DNA from: Chamaecyparis obtusa
Lineage: Eukaryota; Streptophyta; Pinopsida; Cupressales; Cupressaceae
Assembly (NCBI GenBank): GCA_027943335.1
Contig: BSBK01000967.1
Coordinates: 276,001 to 340,000, forward strand
Direction of reading: 5' to 3'
Length of the DNA: 64,000 nt
The translations under genes and the position numbers were made by a program. Of the stretch, positions 12,697-22,683 are shown one piece after another (positions within the stretch are counted from its first letter, which is position 1; every line of letters starts with the position of its first letter). The notes beneath the pieces were generated by a model that saw nothing but the letters and a program-made list of their open reading frames with translations, searched no databases and had not been told where the DNA came from.

Positions 12697-13565
12697 AACC
12701 TTATCCTCCATTTTTCTCTTCCATAATCCTTTCCCTATCAGCATCTTTGAGCATATTATTTGAATCCTTGGTATATCATGGTTTATCCTTTCAAGGAGCA
12801 TTATCTAAAAATCTTGCCTTCTTCCAAAAATTCAAAAAGAAATGAAAAAAAATAAAAAATTAAAATTAAAAATGTGCCTTGGTGAAAACCTAGAAACAGA
12901 CACCTTGGTAGAAAAAGTAAAGAGAAATAAATTCATCCTATGGTGAAAACCACTCCCTTGTGGCACCTTGGATAAGTACCATGATGAAAACCTGGCAATC
13001 AGGCATCATGCGTAGTTCTTCTACATATTTCATCCATTCCATCTTCTCTGTTTGATCTTGACAATGTTGATCTATACACAAACATTTGGCTATCTTGTGA
13101 GCTATCTTACGATGATCTTGATTTCATTCCATTCATGTTTAGCCTTCATATTTATTTTCCTCCATTCATTTTCGCCTTTCGCTATCATTTCCCCTTTGGT
13201 CTTGATCTAATAAAAAAAGAAAAAAGAGAGTAAAACATGGTGCTATGAAGCCTCTTGACATGTCTACTCCTTTGGATTGCATCTTTTCCTGCTCTTGCAT
13301 TACAATTTTGTGACTTATCCTATGCTGGCCTTTCATTGCTTGTCCAAATGTGCTTTACATGACAATTTTTCCCTAGCTTGGGTATTCTTGAGGAGTTTGC
13401 CCTTGAGAATTTCTTCCCTTCATTCTCCTTCATTTTCTTGTCTTCCATCTCTTCCACCAGCTTGCCAATCCCTCTTGTTCTCCACCTTGCTAGACATTGG
13501 GATTACACGATATGATCTTGCTTGGGAGTTTGCAATGAAAAAAGATGGTATCAAGTATACCAAAT
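12697..13565 (+). other. Element C spacer with structured hairpins
   Basis: No gene is supported here. The stretch carries three copies of the bulged GRTG-AAAA-CAYC hairpin (near 12881, 12942 and 12983) and AT-rich sequence. It matches the region after the same frame in element D (47156-47219). Confidence 0.6.
12881..13007 (+). ncRNA. Bulged-hairpin cluster 1 (candidate RNA structure)
   Basis: Three copies follow the pattern outer stem, AAAA, inner stem-loop, outer stem. At 12881 it is GGTG...CACC with a weak inner stem. At 12942 it is GGTG...CACC with inner CCAC/GTGG. At 12983 it is GATG...CATC with inner CCTG/CAGG. The outer stem changes on both sides together (GGTG/CACC to GATG/CATC). Each copy is followed by TTGG or ATG. 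This is inferred from base pairing only; no known RNA family is claimed. Confidence 0.5.
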
Positions 13566-13725
13566 ATTAGAACAAGTATTAGAACCAGTATCAGAACAAG
13601 TATCAGAATAGTATTAGAACCACTATCAGAATGAGTATCAGAACTAGTATCAGAACAAGTATCAGAACCAGTATCAGAACCAGTATCAGAATAAGTATCA
13701 GCACAAGTATCAGAACAAGCATCTC
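13566..13725 (+). repeat. Minisatellite, 12-bp unit AGAACMAGTATC
   Basis: About 12-13 copies of AGAACAAGTATC, AGAACCAGTATC and close variants stand in tandem. The array ends exactly where the integrase remnant begins, so it marks or fills the junction where pol was lost. Confidence 0.9.
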
Positions 13726-14214
13726 ATGATCAATCTAGCTCTCTGGGCCTACAAAACAAGTATCAAAATGCCTATAGGGGCTACACCTTTCACTTTAGTT
13801 TATGGGTCTGAGGTGATACTACCTATTGAGGTTGAAATTCCATCACTAAGAATCAGAATGCATGGTCTCGTAACTGATGATGACTACAGAGTGTCTAGGT
13901 TGCAAGAACTTGAACTACTAGATGAGCGTAGACAAGCAGTGTATGATCATCTAAGAGTATATTAGAAGAGAATGTCTAGAGGCTACAACAAGAAAGTCAG
14001 ACATAGAGAATTTCAGGTTGGTGATCTAGTCTTGAGAGAAAATCCTAAAAATCAATCCCATCGAGAATGCAAGGGGAAGTTTGAACCCAACTAGCTGGGT
14101 CCCTTTGTTATCACTGCTACTTTTGGCTCTGGTGCCTATCAACTCTCAACGACTGAAGGAGAACAGCTCCGAGAACCAATCAATGTTCTCCATCTGAAGA
14201 AATTCTATGCCTAA
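13726..14214 (+). pseudogene. int: Integrase C-terminal remnant of element C (Gypsy, GPY/F module)
   Basis: The fragment begins LALWAYKTSIKMPIGATPFT and continues LVYGSEVILPIEVEIPS, the usual end of the integrase core in Ty3/Gypsy elements. The C-terminal module follows, with FQVGDLVLR, GKFEPN-stop-LGPF and ending EPINVLHLKKFYA. The stop inside the GPY/F motif replaces the usual Trp (TGG to TAG). Another stop (TAG) follows the RVY residues near 13963. The zinc-binding and catalytic Asp-Asp-Glu parts of integrase and all upstream pol domains are missing. This remnant proves that the ancestor of C carried pol. Confidence 0.88.
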
Positions 14215-16616
14215 GGCATTCAATCTATGGTAAAATGTCTTGAAAAAATTATAAAAATAGAAAAAGTCCTGAAAAAATGAACATCTTAGTGAAAACCTAG
14301 CAATAGGCATCTTGATGATTCAAAAAAAAAATTAAAAAATATCAAAAGTACAAAAAAAAAATTAAAAAAATGAAAAATACAAAAAAAATGAGAAAAAGAA
14401 AAAGTGCCTTGGTGAAAACCTGGAAACAGGTGCCTTGGTAGCAAAAATAGAATCTCTGCCAAGATGGTGAAAACCCGGCAAATGGGCACCACTTGTTTCA
14501 AAATGCTCCATCTATCAGCACAATCTTGGTCTTTCCCAACTTTCAATCTTGCTTTAGTTTGTACATATGTCCCAATTTGTTTTCAATAAGTCAGTTTGTA
14601 TGCTAATCAGCTCAAGCGTTTGTATCCTATCAATGTTTAACACTTGGGGGCAATCAATGTCATATCCTATGGTCTCCGGTGTATCTGAGATGTGTCATAT
14701 CCAGTTAGAGTCCTTTTGAAGCTTCACATGAGTCAGTCAGTCAGTCTTGTCTCCAGAAAGGATTTTGCATCTACAACAATGCAATCAACATCAAACATCA
14801 AACTGAAAACAATCTATGCTTTTTACATGCTTTTATCTCCTTGTATGCTTACTGATTCACATTGAGATTTTTGCATATTGTGTCCCTTCGAGCCCTTCGA
14901 TGATGTCCTTTATAGGATTTAGAGAGTGATGACTGGGGGCATAATCTTTTCTTTTTCTTCTGCTTGTATGTGAAAATTTAACAACTTGGAAAATTCTGGA
15001 TTGAAATGCTGTCCGACTGTAAGAGCCTCTATCTCGAATTTGATGGCCATGCGTACCTTGACCATTGATACCCAAAAAATTCAAGGAAGTTTGATCTCAC
15101 TCTTGTCTTTTTGAGTAAGATCTTTCTCCTACTGTGAAACACAATCTTACCTAAGGAAGTGAATGATAAAGGGTCACTACAGGTAATTCACATGGGATTT
15201 AGAATGATCTCTTGACTGTTTGATGTGTTTGACCGCAAGGCATATTCAAGTCATCACGACGTTTATGTTTTGATGCTTATACAAATTTCTATATCAAAAT
15301 GGACATGATACTCAGGTCATCTTGGCGCTTGTGCTTTGATGCTTATATCTAATCCGACTTTCCAAAAATAAAATCAATATTCATATATCCATGGTTGTTG
15401 ACCAGTGGGTGTTGTATTGATTCTTGCGCATACAAATCGATATTCATATGTCTATGGTTTCATAGCTAGTGGGCATTGTATTGATTTATCCGGTTACCTA
15501 AAAGTTCAATGATGATAACAAATCGACACATGATCAGTGACTAGGTCCTAGGTCTTAGGTTGCATTTCATTTTGCATGTCTCTTTGCATTTTTGCATGTT
15601 TGCATGATCTCACAATGGCTAAACGAACTTCAATGCTTAAACAATTCTCCACTCGCATCTTCAAATCTAACAAGATTTGAATCTCACACGAAGGTTCCTC
15701 CAACAAAATAGCAAGTAGAATCCTTTTTCGGGATCAAAATTGAAATCTGAGATCGTTTATTATGTCAAAATCGTGATTTAAAATTTTGGGCCCAGGACGG
15801 TCTACTGCTTGCATATTCGACCTTTGATCATCATAGAAATCCATAATTCAACTTAACTGATTATCTTACATCGAACTATCAAAATTTCAACCATGGTCAA
15901 CTCATGGTCAAACCTAGTCAAACTTGGTCGTTTGGACCTCTAAATGATGTAGAATGCATTCTTGAACGTGTTTAACCACTTTTCCAATCAATTAACATGC
16001 TTCTGAACTCTCAATGCTAACTTTTCTTGTCAGATTTCAATTTTAATCCCGAAGGGGGCATGGTATTGCACATCATTCAAAGTCTGTAATCAAATTTGAA
16101 ATCTTATCTTTATGGAAATCATATCTTCCTTAGTAATCAAGACAACAACCACGTCTAGTTACTGATTCATCAAAAGTCCTCATCGCTTGGGGCAACTCTA
16201 TCGTCACTTGGGGCATATCATATTCGTCGATCCATATCAATCTGGTATCCTCCTAATCTTGTAAGCTGTATCAGTTTTTGTAACCATCAGATCATAGTGT
16301 TCTTTCCTTGGTTCTTCGGCAACTGAAGGATTCGGATGTGATACCTGCTAGTTCTGCTAAGACAATCAAGTCTACAACCGGTCACTCACTTCTTTGCAAT
16401 CCTAAGGTTTGGAATCAGGTGTTTTGACACTCTTTCACAATCATCGGTTCATCGCTGCTACAATGAACATTATCTTTGGTCATTCAGGACCTATTATCTC
16501 CATATCAAATCAATATCAATCAACTTCTATCTCATATCAATTATCAATTTTGAATCAGTTTCATATCTCTATCAAACACAGACTATCTTTGAACCACTGC
16601 GCTTCACACAATAATT
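14215..16616 (+). other. Element C long 3' untranslated region
   Basis: No gene is supported in this 2.4 kb. It starts with AT-rich runs and three more bulged hairpins. Later it shows several polypurine-tract-like phrases: CTTGGGGGCAATC near 14643, ACTGGGGGCATAATC near 14932, GAAGGGGGCATGG near 16051 and CTTGGGGCA near 16189 and 16207. These resemble the real tract at 16617-16631. Confidence 0.6.
14286..14490 (+). ncRNA. Bulged-hairpin cluster 2 (candidate RNA structure)
   Basis: Three further copies are present. Near 14287 the inner stem is CCTA[GCAA]TAGG. Near 14411 it is CCTG[GAAA]CAGG. Near 14465 it is CCC...GGG with a perfect GGTG/CACC outer stem. GAAA and GCAA fit the GNRA tetraloop rule. 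CCTA/TAGG against CCTG/CAGG is a compensatory change. The cluster lies just after the integrase remnant. Confidence 0.5.
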
Positions 16617-16631
16617 CAAAGAGGGGCAAAA
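16617..16631 (+). promoter_or_regulatory. Polypurine tract of element C
   Basis: CAAAGAGGGGCAAAA directly precedes the TGTAATACC start of the 3' LTR. Element D has CAAAGAGGGGCATT in the same place on its own strand, which supports the assignment and fixes C's direction. Confidence 0.85.
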
Positions 16632-17831
16632 TGTAATACCCCAAAAATGGACTATATGTTCATTAATCTCCTATATCAACAATTCGAACGAAATCGACAT
16701 CAAAGTCCTAACCTAAGGCACATCTAAACATCATCGAATCCTAATTGATTATCTTAAATTATGCATCGGGGAATATTCCTAGCAATATTCTTAATTATCT
16801 TAATTATCTTTAATTTAATGATTATTTGGCAATAAATCACATTTATCCTAAGTTTGATTAATTGAATATTTTCATATTTAATTAATTAGATTTAATATCT
16901 TGCCACTTAATTGTGTAATTAAATTTAATTCTATCTATTATTAATTGTATTATTTAATTTTGACAATAAATCTAATATCTTATGAATAATTGATTAAATT
17001 CTTATTTAATTAATTAAAGCAAGTTGTCATTATTTAATAATATAGTTTTTAATAAAAGTTTGATTAAATAATTGATTAACTCATAAATCAATTATTTATT
17101 TTCAAAAATCAGTTAAGTTGACCATAAATCACTTTATTTATTAAATTAATTCATAAATAAAATATGCACAATCATAAAAGCAGACAACTATCAATTATCA
17201 ATTAAAGCTAAACTCTATTTTGAGTTAAAACTTAGCTTTTGTATGTTTTTGTGAATTCAATTATCTTTATTATCAGATAACTCAAAAATCAAGCTAAGTT
17301 AATCTGAGTGATTTATGGCTTTCTTCCATGCACCTCCAAAGCCCTAGATTTCTATAAAAACAAGGCTCAGCTCTTCATAATTCATCTCTCTCAAATCCAT
17401 GAATTTGCATTCTCACGTTGTCAAATTGGAGTCTGAAGAATCATCTTTGCGAATCCAAGCTATTGTGAGATCTTTCTAGTTTTGAGCATTGCATATCATT
17501 TAGCATAGATTCATATCATTGTTAGATCAATTTCCATATTAGCATAGATTCATATCAGTTTTTCATTATCATTGTATAGAAAATATCAAAAATATAGATT
17601 AATTGCATTCAATTCATATCTAGATCAATTGCATTCAAATCCTTCATTTAGGTGTCGTCTAGGTCACTGATCTGGATAACAATCTAAGAACATCAATCTC
17701 AAACCTACTAGAAGGTAGTAAATCACTTGGTTATATTAGATTTCAATTTTGCATGATTTTGATTATAGCTAACCTCTAATGTTTTACTAAAGTGTTGTGT
17801 CTATAGATCAGGTACAAAATTCACACACACA
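16632..17831 (+). repeat. Element C 3' LTR
   Basis: The 1,200-bp direct repeat of 6454-7641 includes TATAAAAA at 17353-17360. A small insertion near 16780 explains most of the length difference. It is followed directly by the atgag duplication. Confidence 0.95.
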
Positions 17832-17836
17832 ATGAG

Positions 17837-19681
17837 GCACATAAAAATTTATCAAATGATGATGATTTGCCTCTGCAAAGATAGGATCAAGTTTACTCAC
17901 CTCAAATTGATCATATGGAGATGTCTTAGTAAACTCCTTCTGGGCCAAGTATCTGATAGGGCAGCCTCTCAAAAGTCTGAAGGCAGGACTTTCCTTGATG
18001 GTTTCTTCTTTATCTTCATGGTTTCCCTTTATTATGGATAGCCATGTCAACTCATCCTCTATAGTCAGGGGACTGTCATCCTCTCCTTTTAAATAGGCTA
18101 AGAGATCATCAAATTGTCAATATCCTGAAGACCCCCAGGAATGACTGGCTCTTTATAATCAAGCTCCACACACAAGCCTCCTATGATGCTCCCCAAACAA
18201 TCTTCATCGAGGCTCTAGTTATCTTCTACATATTGGGAAGTCTCCTCCTCAAAGATGAGATCAAGCTCATGAACTGGCATATCCTCAAGATCAATCTCTT
18301 CTAGTTGCTACAATTTTATAGAGGTGGCTATGATCATAACCTCTTCATTTTGCTCAACAAAACTAGGCAACTCATCCATTAAGGACATGGCATCTTCCCT
18401 TGTATCGATCTCCTGTTGATGGTGAACCTTTTGTTCTGATTGACCTTCACCCATAGGTAATGGCATGGTCTCTTCTTCATCGTCAACAAAGAGGGGGAGC
18501 TTGTCAAACAATTCAACCAAGACACCAAGTTGATTATCAATCTCCACTTCTTGATCTTGTTGTCGCAATCCATCATAGTCATCACTCAACACTGATACCT
18601 TAGATTTTCTCTCCTCCTGATCACATAAAAGCTCATTTACCATAGGTCCTTGCTCAAACACTAGACTAGTATCTTTGAAAAGACTTGGAATTTGACAGCC
18701 ATGAGGCAAAGTCCATTGGGGTATCCATGACACTTCATCATCTTCAGAGACCAAAGGTGCCTCTTAAGATAAACAATTTTGTTGAATAGACTGTTCTTGC
18801 AGAGTGGTAGACTGAATCTCAAGTATAGGCTCTTGGAAAGAACCTTTTTCCTTAAAACTTGGGATGTGAAATTGAAAGGGCTCAAGGGTAGACATAGAAG
18901 GCATACCTGTCTTGAAGCTTGGAAAATTGAAGGCCTTGGCATCTTGGTGTTGCTCTATCTCAATATAGTCCTTAGGTTGTTGCAGACCACAATAAGGTTG
19001 CAATTGTTCCAAAAGAGGCTCAGACTCTTGAAGGGTACTCCTAAAGCTTGGAAATGAATGCTTTGTAGGCTCTTCATGTGTAGGCTCTTGAGACAAATGG
19101 GTCCTCTAGCTTGGGATCTTAGGTTTAGGAGCCTCTTGTTCAGCAGTTTGTGATCTCAGCCTTACTGTCTCAATATCATCTCAGTGATTAATCTCTTTTT
19201 GAAATTGTCTCATTTGTTGCTCATCAACAAGAGCCTCTACCACTTGGTAGGGAACTAACCCTTGTTCATAACTTTGAGCCTCCATCTCTTGCTGCTCCCT
19301 GATCTCAGACACTTGCTCAATCATATCAAGCAACATATTATTTATATTTTCTTTCTCTTTTATCAAGTCTAAGCTCTGAATCTTCTACCAATTAGGCTAA
19401 GAAGGGGTGGGTGGGTGGTAAGAAGGATGGGGTAGCTGGCTTTGATTTTCTTATTGTGCCCTTTGTGCCCATCATCTCTCTTGTTGGAGGGCCTGCTCAT
19501 AAGCTTGTGCAGAGGTGTATTGATTAGGGGCATACTGAATATATTGATGGCCTTGTATAGTATGGGAGCTTGGGATAAATTAAGGCTTTGGGTGATTTCC
19601 ATATGGATGATGATTGGCCCATTGAGCATTATCCTCATAATAGGATGGTGAGTAACCTGACTGTCCATAATAACTTGACAT
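17837..19681 (-). pseudogene. Gag-like protein remnant of element B
   Basis: The minus-strand frame starts with ATG at 19681 and reads MSSYYGQSGYSPSYYEDN, Tyr/Ser/Gln-rich. It continues through a helical, Gln/Glu-rich stretch (DMIEQVSEIREQQEMEAQ) into a linker in which PSF or PSL phrases recur about every 30-40 residues (KHSFPSFRS, FNFPSFKT, FHIPSFKE, CQIPSLFK). An acidic part follows. Stops and frameshifts are frequent (near 19605, 19390, 19187, 18763 and 18305), and element C cuts it at 17836. No zinc knuckle or pol domain is visible. The style suits the poorly conserved Gag-protease linker of Athila/Tat-type Gypsy elements, but that is inference. Confidence 0.55.
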
Positions 19682-19886
19682 GTCTACTCATGCAATTAGT
19701 TGGAATTTGAATATGAAAGATTTGAAACAGACTAGCACTTGATCTTTGAAACCAGTAGACCTTCTAGAGTCGCCAAATATGCAGCAAAATGACCTTTTCT
19801 AGGTTTGTAGTATGTTATCAACATATCAGAGATAGCATACCCTTTTAAGATGAACCTCTTTCTTGTCCCACCGAGCATGCCAGAAA
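19682..19886 (-). other. Element B short leader with primer-site-like sequence
   Basis: About 200 bases separate the LTR from the gag-like start. At the LTR edge the minus strand reads TTTC and then TGGCATGCTCGGTGGGAC (19882 down to 19865). This has the form of a Gypsy primer-binding site. The primer tRNA is not identified. Confidence 0.55.
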
Positions 19887-22515
19887 TGTTATACACTAAG
19901 TTTGCACCATTGGTTCAAGCTCTCTTGGTCTTGATAACCTAGTATAACATGGGACTCATGTCCAGGTGTGGGACCTATGCTAACTAAGATGAGACCTCCA
20001 GATTCTAGGCTGGTTCCTCTTGGATAATCACCTTAATTTTCTCTTCTAGATAGGAAAGTAAACTTTTGAAGGGAAAGGGATAGAAGGAATGCATGAAAGG
20101 GAAATGATTGAAAGCAAACTATCCTACTAGGTGATACACCGAAATGAAATGAACACCATACATTGACCAAACTAGCATGAAAGCTCTCAGATCTAATAGA
20201 ACACAATCTTCCTAAACAGGCTTGCATAAGTGTTTCACATAGAGGCCTGAACAAAAGACACAGACTGTGACTTGAAAGCAAATGTTCTCTTCAACAAAAG
20301 GGCATAGGAATGAGACAAAATGACAGGGGGTTGAAGTATACCCACAAACTCACTCAAATCAAATCAGACTCAGTAGTACACAAATAAGATAAAAGAAAGA
20401 AGGGCTCTAGAACTCCAAGATTTCTCTAACAAAGCTAGTATATTATACTCAATAAGAGAAATACAGACAAGGGAAAGACTAGAGGGTAGAACAAATGCCA
20501 CGAATAGCCTCTATTGAATCTAAGATTTCAATGAAAGGTTACAGACTGTAAAAGCCAGAGGGTAGAACAAATGCCATAGATAGCTCCTAAGAAAGAGAAA
20601 CTCTTTTTACAATTGTAAACTCTGAGCTCTAAAAGCTCCAAAAAACTATTATATACATCTCCCTTATTGCACATAGGCAGGAGCAAAAAATATAATTAGG
20701 GCTACATAAATTTTCATAGAATAATAGAAAATCCTAATTCTATCATTTCTGATCATAAATGCATCCTTGAAATATCTTGACTGATTAGATATCTATTTGC
20801 GTGCCCATTTCATTACTATATTTGCCTTCAGACAAGCCACCTTGATCCATCTACCTCTCTGCAACTTGAGCTCACCATAACTATTCAAATCAGATCTTTT
20901 GTAGATATTTGAATTTAAAAATATAAATGGTCACAAGTGGCACCAAGCTTTTCTTTATCAATGGCTGGTGTTTAAACTTGATCTATCTTTAAAATGTAGC
21001 TGTCAGATCCTTCAATTTTACTCAGGCACCGCTTCTGTTCTTAACCCTAACTCATCTGGTGAATACACGACTAAGGCTTTCTTTCAGTCACTGAAAAATT
21101 TTCTTAACCTCGGTCAAGTCTGGAGATCGCATGAACACTGTATTTGTGAGGTCACCAGATAAAAGCCTAACCTTGAGTTATGTCTAGAGATTAGGCGATA
21201 GCCATTGATCTTCTTTCATCTTATAGTCCTCGCTGAGTCACTTGATCTTTTATAACTTAGCCATTGCATTAGGAGACTAAGAGATAACCGTGTCACTGAA
21301 TCTCTGAATGTTTGGAACATAACCGCTAGGATCAAGAGATTATGAGAACACATAGTCACTCAGTCGCTGAATAAAAACTTAACCGTCCCAAAAAATGGAG
21401 ACCTAGTGATTGTATGCTTGAAGAACTAGGCCCCGCCTTTCCATGTGTCACTCTTTCATTTTCTTTCGGCTGCCTTATCATCTCTGACAACTACCAACTG
21501 TCCAACTTAACTCAACTTGTCTTTAACCACAGACGATCTAGAGATTGGGCAACTGTATAAAATTTTAAGTCTCATGATCTTTTCATAACCCTGGGTTTAA
21601 TCACAAAACTCCTTGACTAAGGGCTTTCTAACTCAGCTTTAACCTCTTCCTTTAATCAAGTGATCACATGACTATGCCTTTAATCTCCAAGTCACCCAAA
21701 CCTTTGGAATATTCCCTTTGTGTTAAGCGATTACCCGACTAAGGAAAATCTTATAATCGCTAGATGGATTGGAATATTCGATCTGCTTCACATGACCTGG
21801 AGACTGAGCCTACAAGGCCTGGGCCTGCCAGAGACATGTGGAACCTTGTCATTTATTGTTGTCTTTACCTTGATCTGACCATCCCCTGACCATGATTATA
21901 TGTAGCAACCTCCCAACTGAAGGAAACTCGAAGTCTCATGAACTTTTGACTGATCACGGTTATCTCTCGCAACTTCCTGACTAAAGGAAAATATTAACCT
22001 GGCATTGACACAAGCCATAACTATAGTAAGGAAAATCACTTAGTCACCAGATCTCTGGAAGAATTGCTGACCTTGGGTTTCATTAAGAGATTGCCCGACT
22101 AAAGAGAAATCGCTGAGTCATTGAATGAACATGGAATATGCTTTCTGATCAGGAGATTAAGAGATAAAAGGAAGTCATGGGATTAGGAGATAGAAAAGAA
22201 TATTCTCTCGAGCTTTAGAGATCTTGTGACTAGCCTTAACATGAAAAAGTGCACATGGAGAAAAGGAGACTTAAGTGGTCGAAAAAGGTAATGACAAAAT
22301 AGAACAGGCCATAGGGTTTTTAAGGTTTTCTGCCTCTAATGGTCACATTTTCAAATTTAATGGCTATCAGACAAGAGAGTTAACAATTTTCAAAGACCAA
22401 AGGAAAATTTAGAGACCCATGAAAAGTTAAATGTGCTCAACATGGTTTAATGGAAATTGCTGGATAAAGCTCAACCTGTGGCCAAAATTGTATAATTAGG
22501 AAATTTTGGGTAGTA
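19887..22515 (-). repeat. Element B LTR, right copy (5' LTR on the minus strand)
   Basis: The LTR starts TGTTATACACTAAG and ends GGGTAGTA on the plus strand, and is followed by gttac. It aligns with 3500-6118 along its length. A minus-strand TATATAATAG lies at 20646-20655. Confidence 0.93.
20646..20655 (-). promoter_or_regulatory. TATA box of element B 5' LTR
   Basis: TATATAATAG is the counterpart of 4257-4266. This copy lies in the LTR upstream of the gag-like frame, so it is the one that would have driven B's genomic transcript. Confidence 0.5.
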
Positions 22516-22618
22516 GTTACATAAATTATTGAAATAGTTTTGAAAAGTACATCTGGGAGTTTGGGACTATAGGATAAGTGATTTGACTGATTCACCCCCC
22601 CTCTCAGTTATTTTAAAA
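22516..22618 (+). repeat. Element A 5' LTR, second part
   Basis: The end of A's 5' LTR resumes after element B with the gttac duplication. It matches 28496-28601, including the pyrimidine run before the end. The terminal CA seen in the 3' LTR is AA here. Confidence 0.93.
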
Positions 22619-22620
22619 AT

Positions 22621-22633
22621 TGGTATCAGAGCG
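22621..22633 (+). promoter_or_regulatory. Primer-binding site of element A (initiator Met tRNA type)
   Basis: TGGTATCAGAGCG follows the 5' LTR after two bases. This is the standard plant Copia site, complementary to the 3' end of initiator methionine tRNA. Confidence 0.93.
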
Positions 22634-22683
22634 TATTGGTTTCTTGGAGGAAAGTTTCAAGGACTTAAGAAAAAGATCACAAG

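Larger units (their letters stand above)
6454..17831 (+). mobile_element. Element C: Tat-like Gypsy retrotransposon nested in B, pol largely deleted
   Basis: The LTRs at 6454-7641 and 16632-17831 both start TGTAATACCCC and end CACACACA. They are flanked by perfect duplications atgag (6449-6453, 17832-17836). Internal order on the plus strand is: primer site, a 2.8-kb leader with repeats, a Gag-linker frame (10456-12696), a hairpin-rich spacer, a 12-bp minisatellite, the C-terminal end of integrase, a long 3' region and a polypurine tract next to the 3' LTR. Protease, reverse transcriptase, RNase H and the integrase core are absent. LTR divergence is about 2 percent (some 25 differences over 1.2 kb by eye), so this is a fairly recent insertion. 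Confidence 0.95.
3500..22515 (-). mobile_element. Element B: non-autonomous Gypsy-type LTR retrotransposon nested in A
   Basis: Two direct LTRs (3500-6118 and 19887-22515) are flanked by perfect 5-bp duplications gttac (3495-3499, 22516-22520). One end of each LTR has lost the canonical dinucleotide: the left copy starts TA and ends CA, the right copy starts TG and ends TA. The element reads on the minus strand: a primer-site-like stretch adjoins the right LTR, and the gag-like frame starts at 19681. Without nested element C it is about 7.6 kb, of which only 2.4 kb is internal. No protease, reverse transcriptase or integrase is visible. LTR divergence is about 5 percent over 190 bases. Confidence 0.92.

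Noticed and set aside
19887..22515. Reading the B LTRs as element A's LTRs
   Set aside because: Their own 5-bp duplication gttac and the fit of both halves of A's 5' LTR to its 3' LTR show that B is a separate, nested element.
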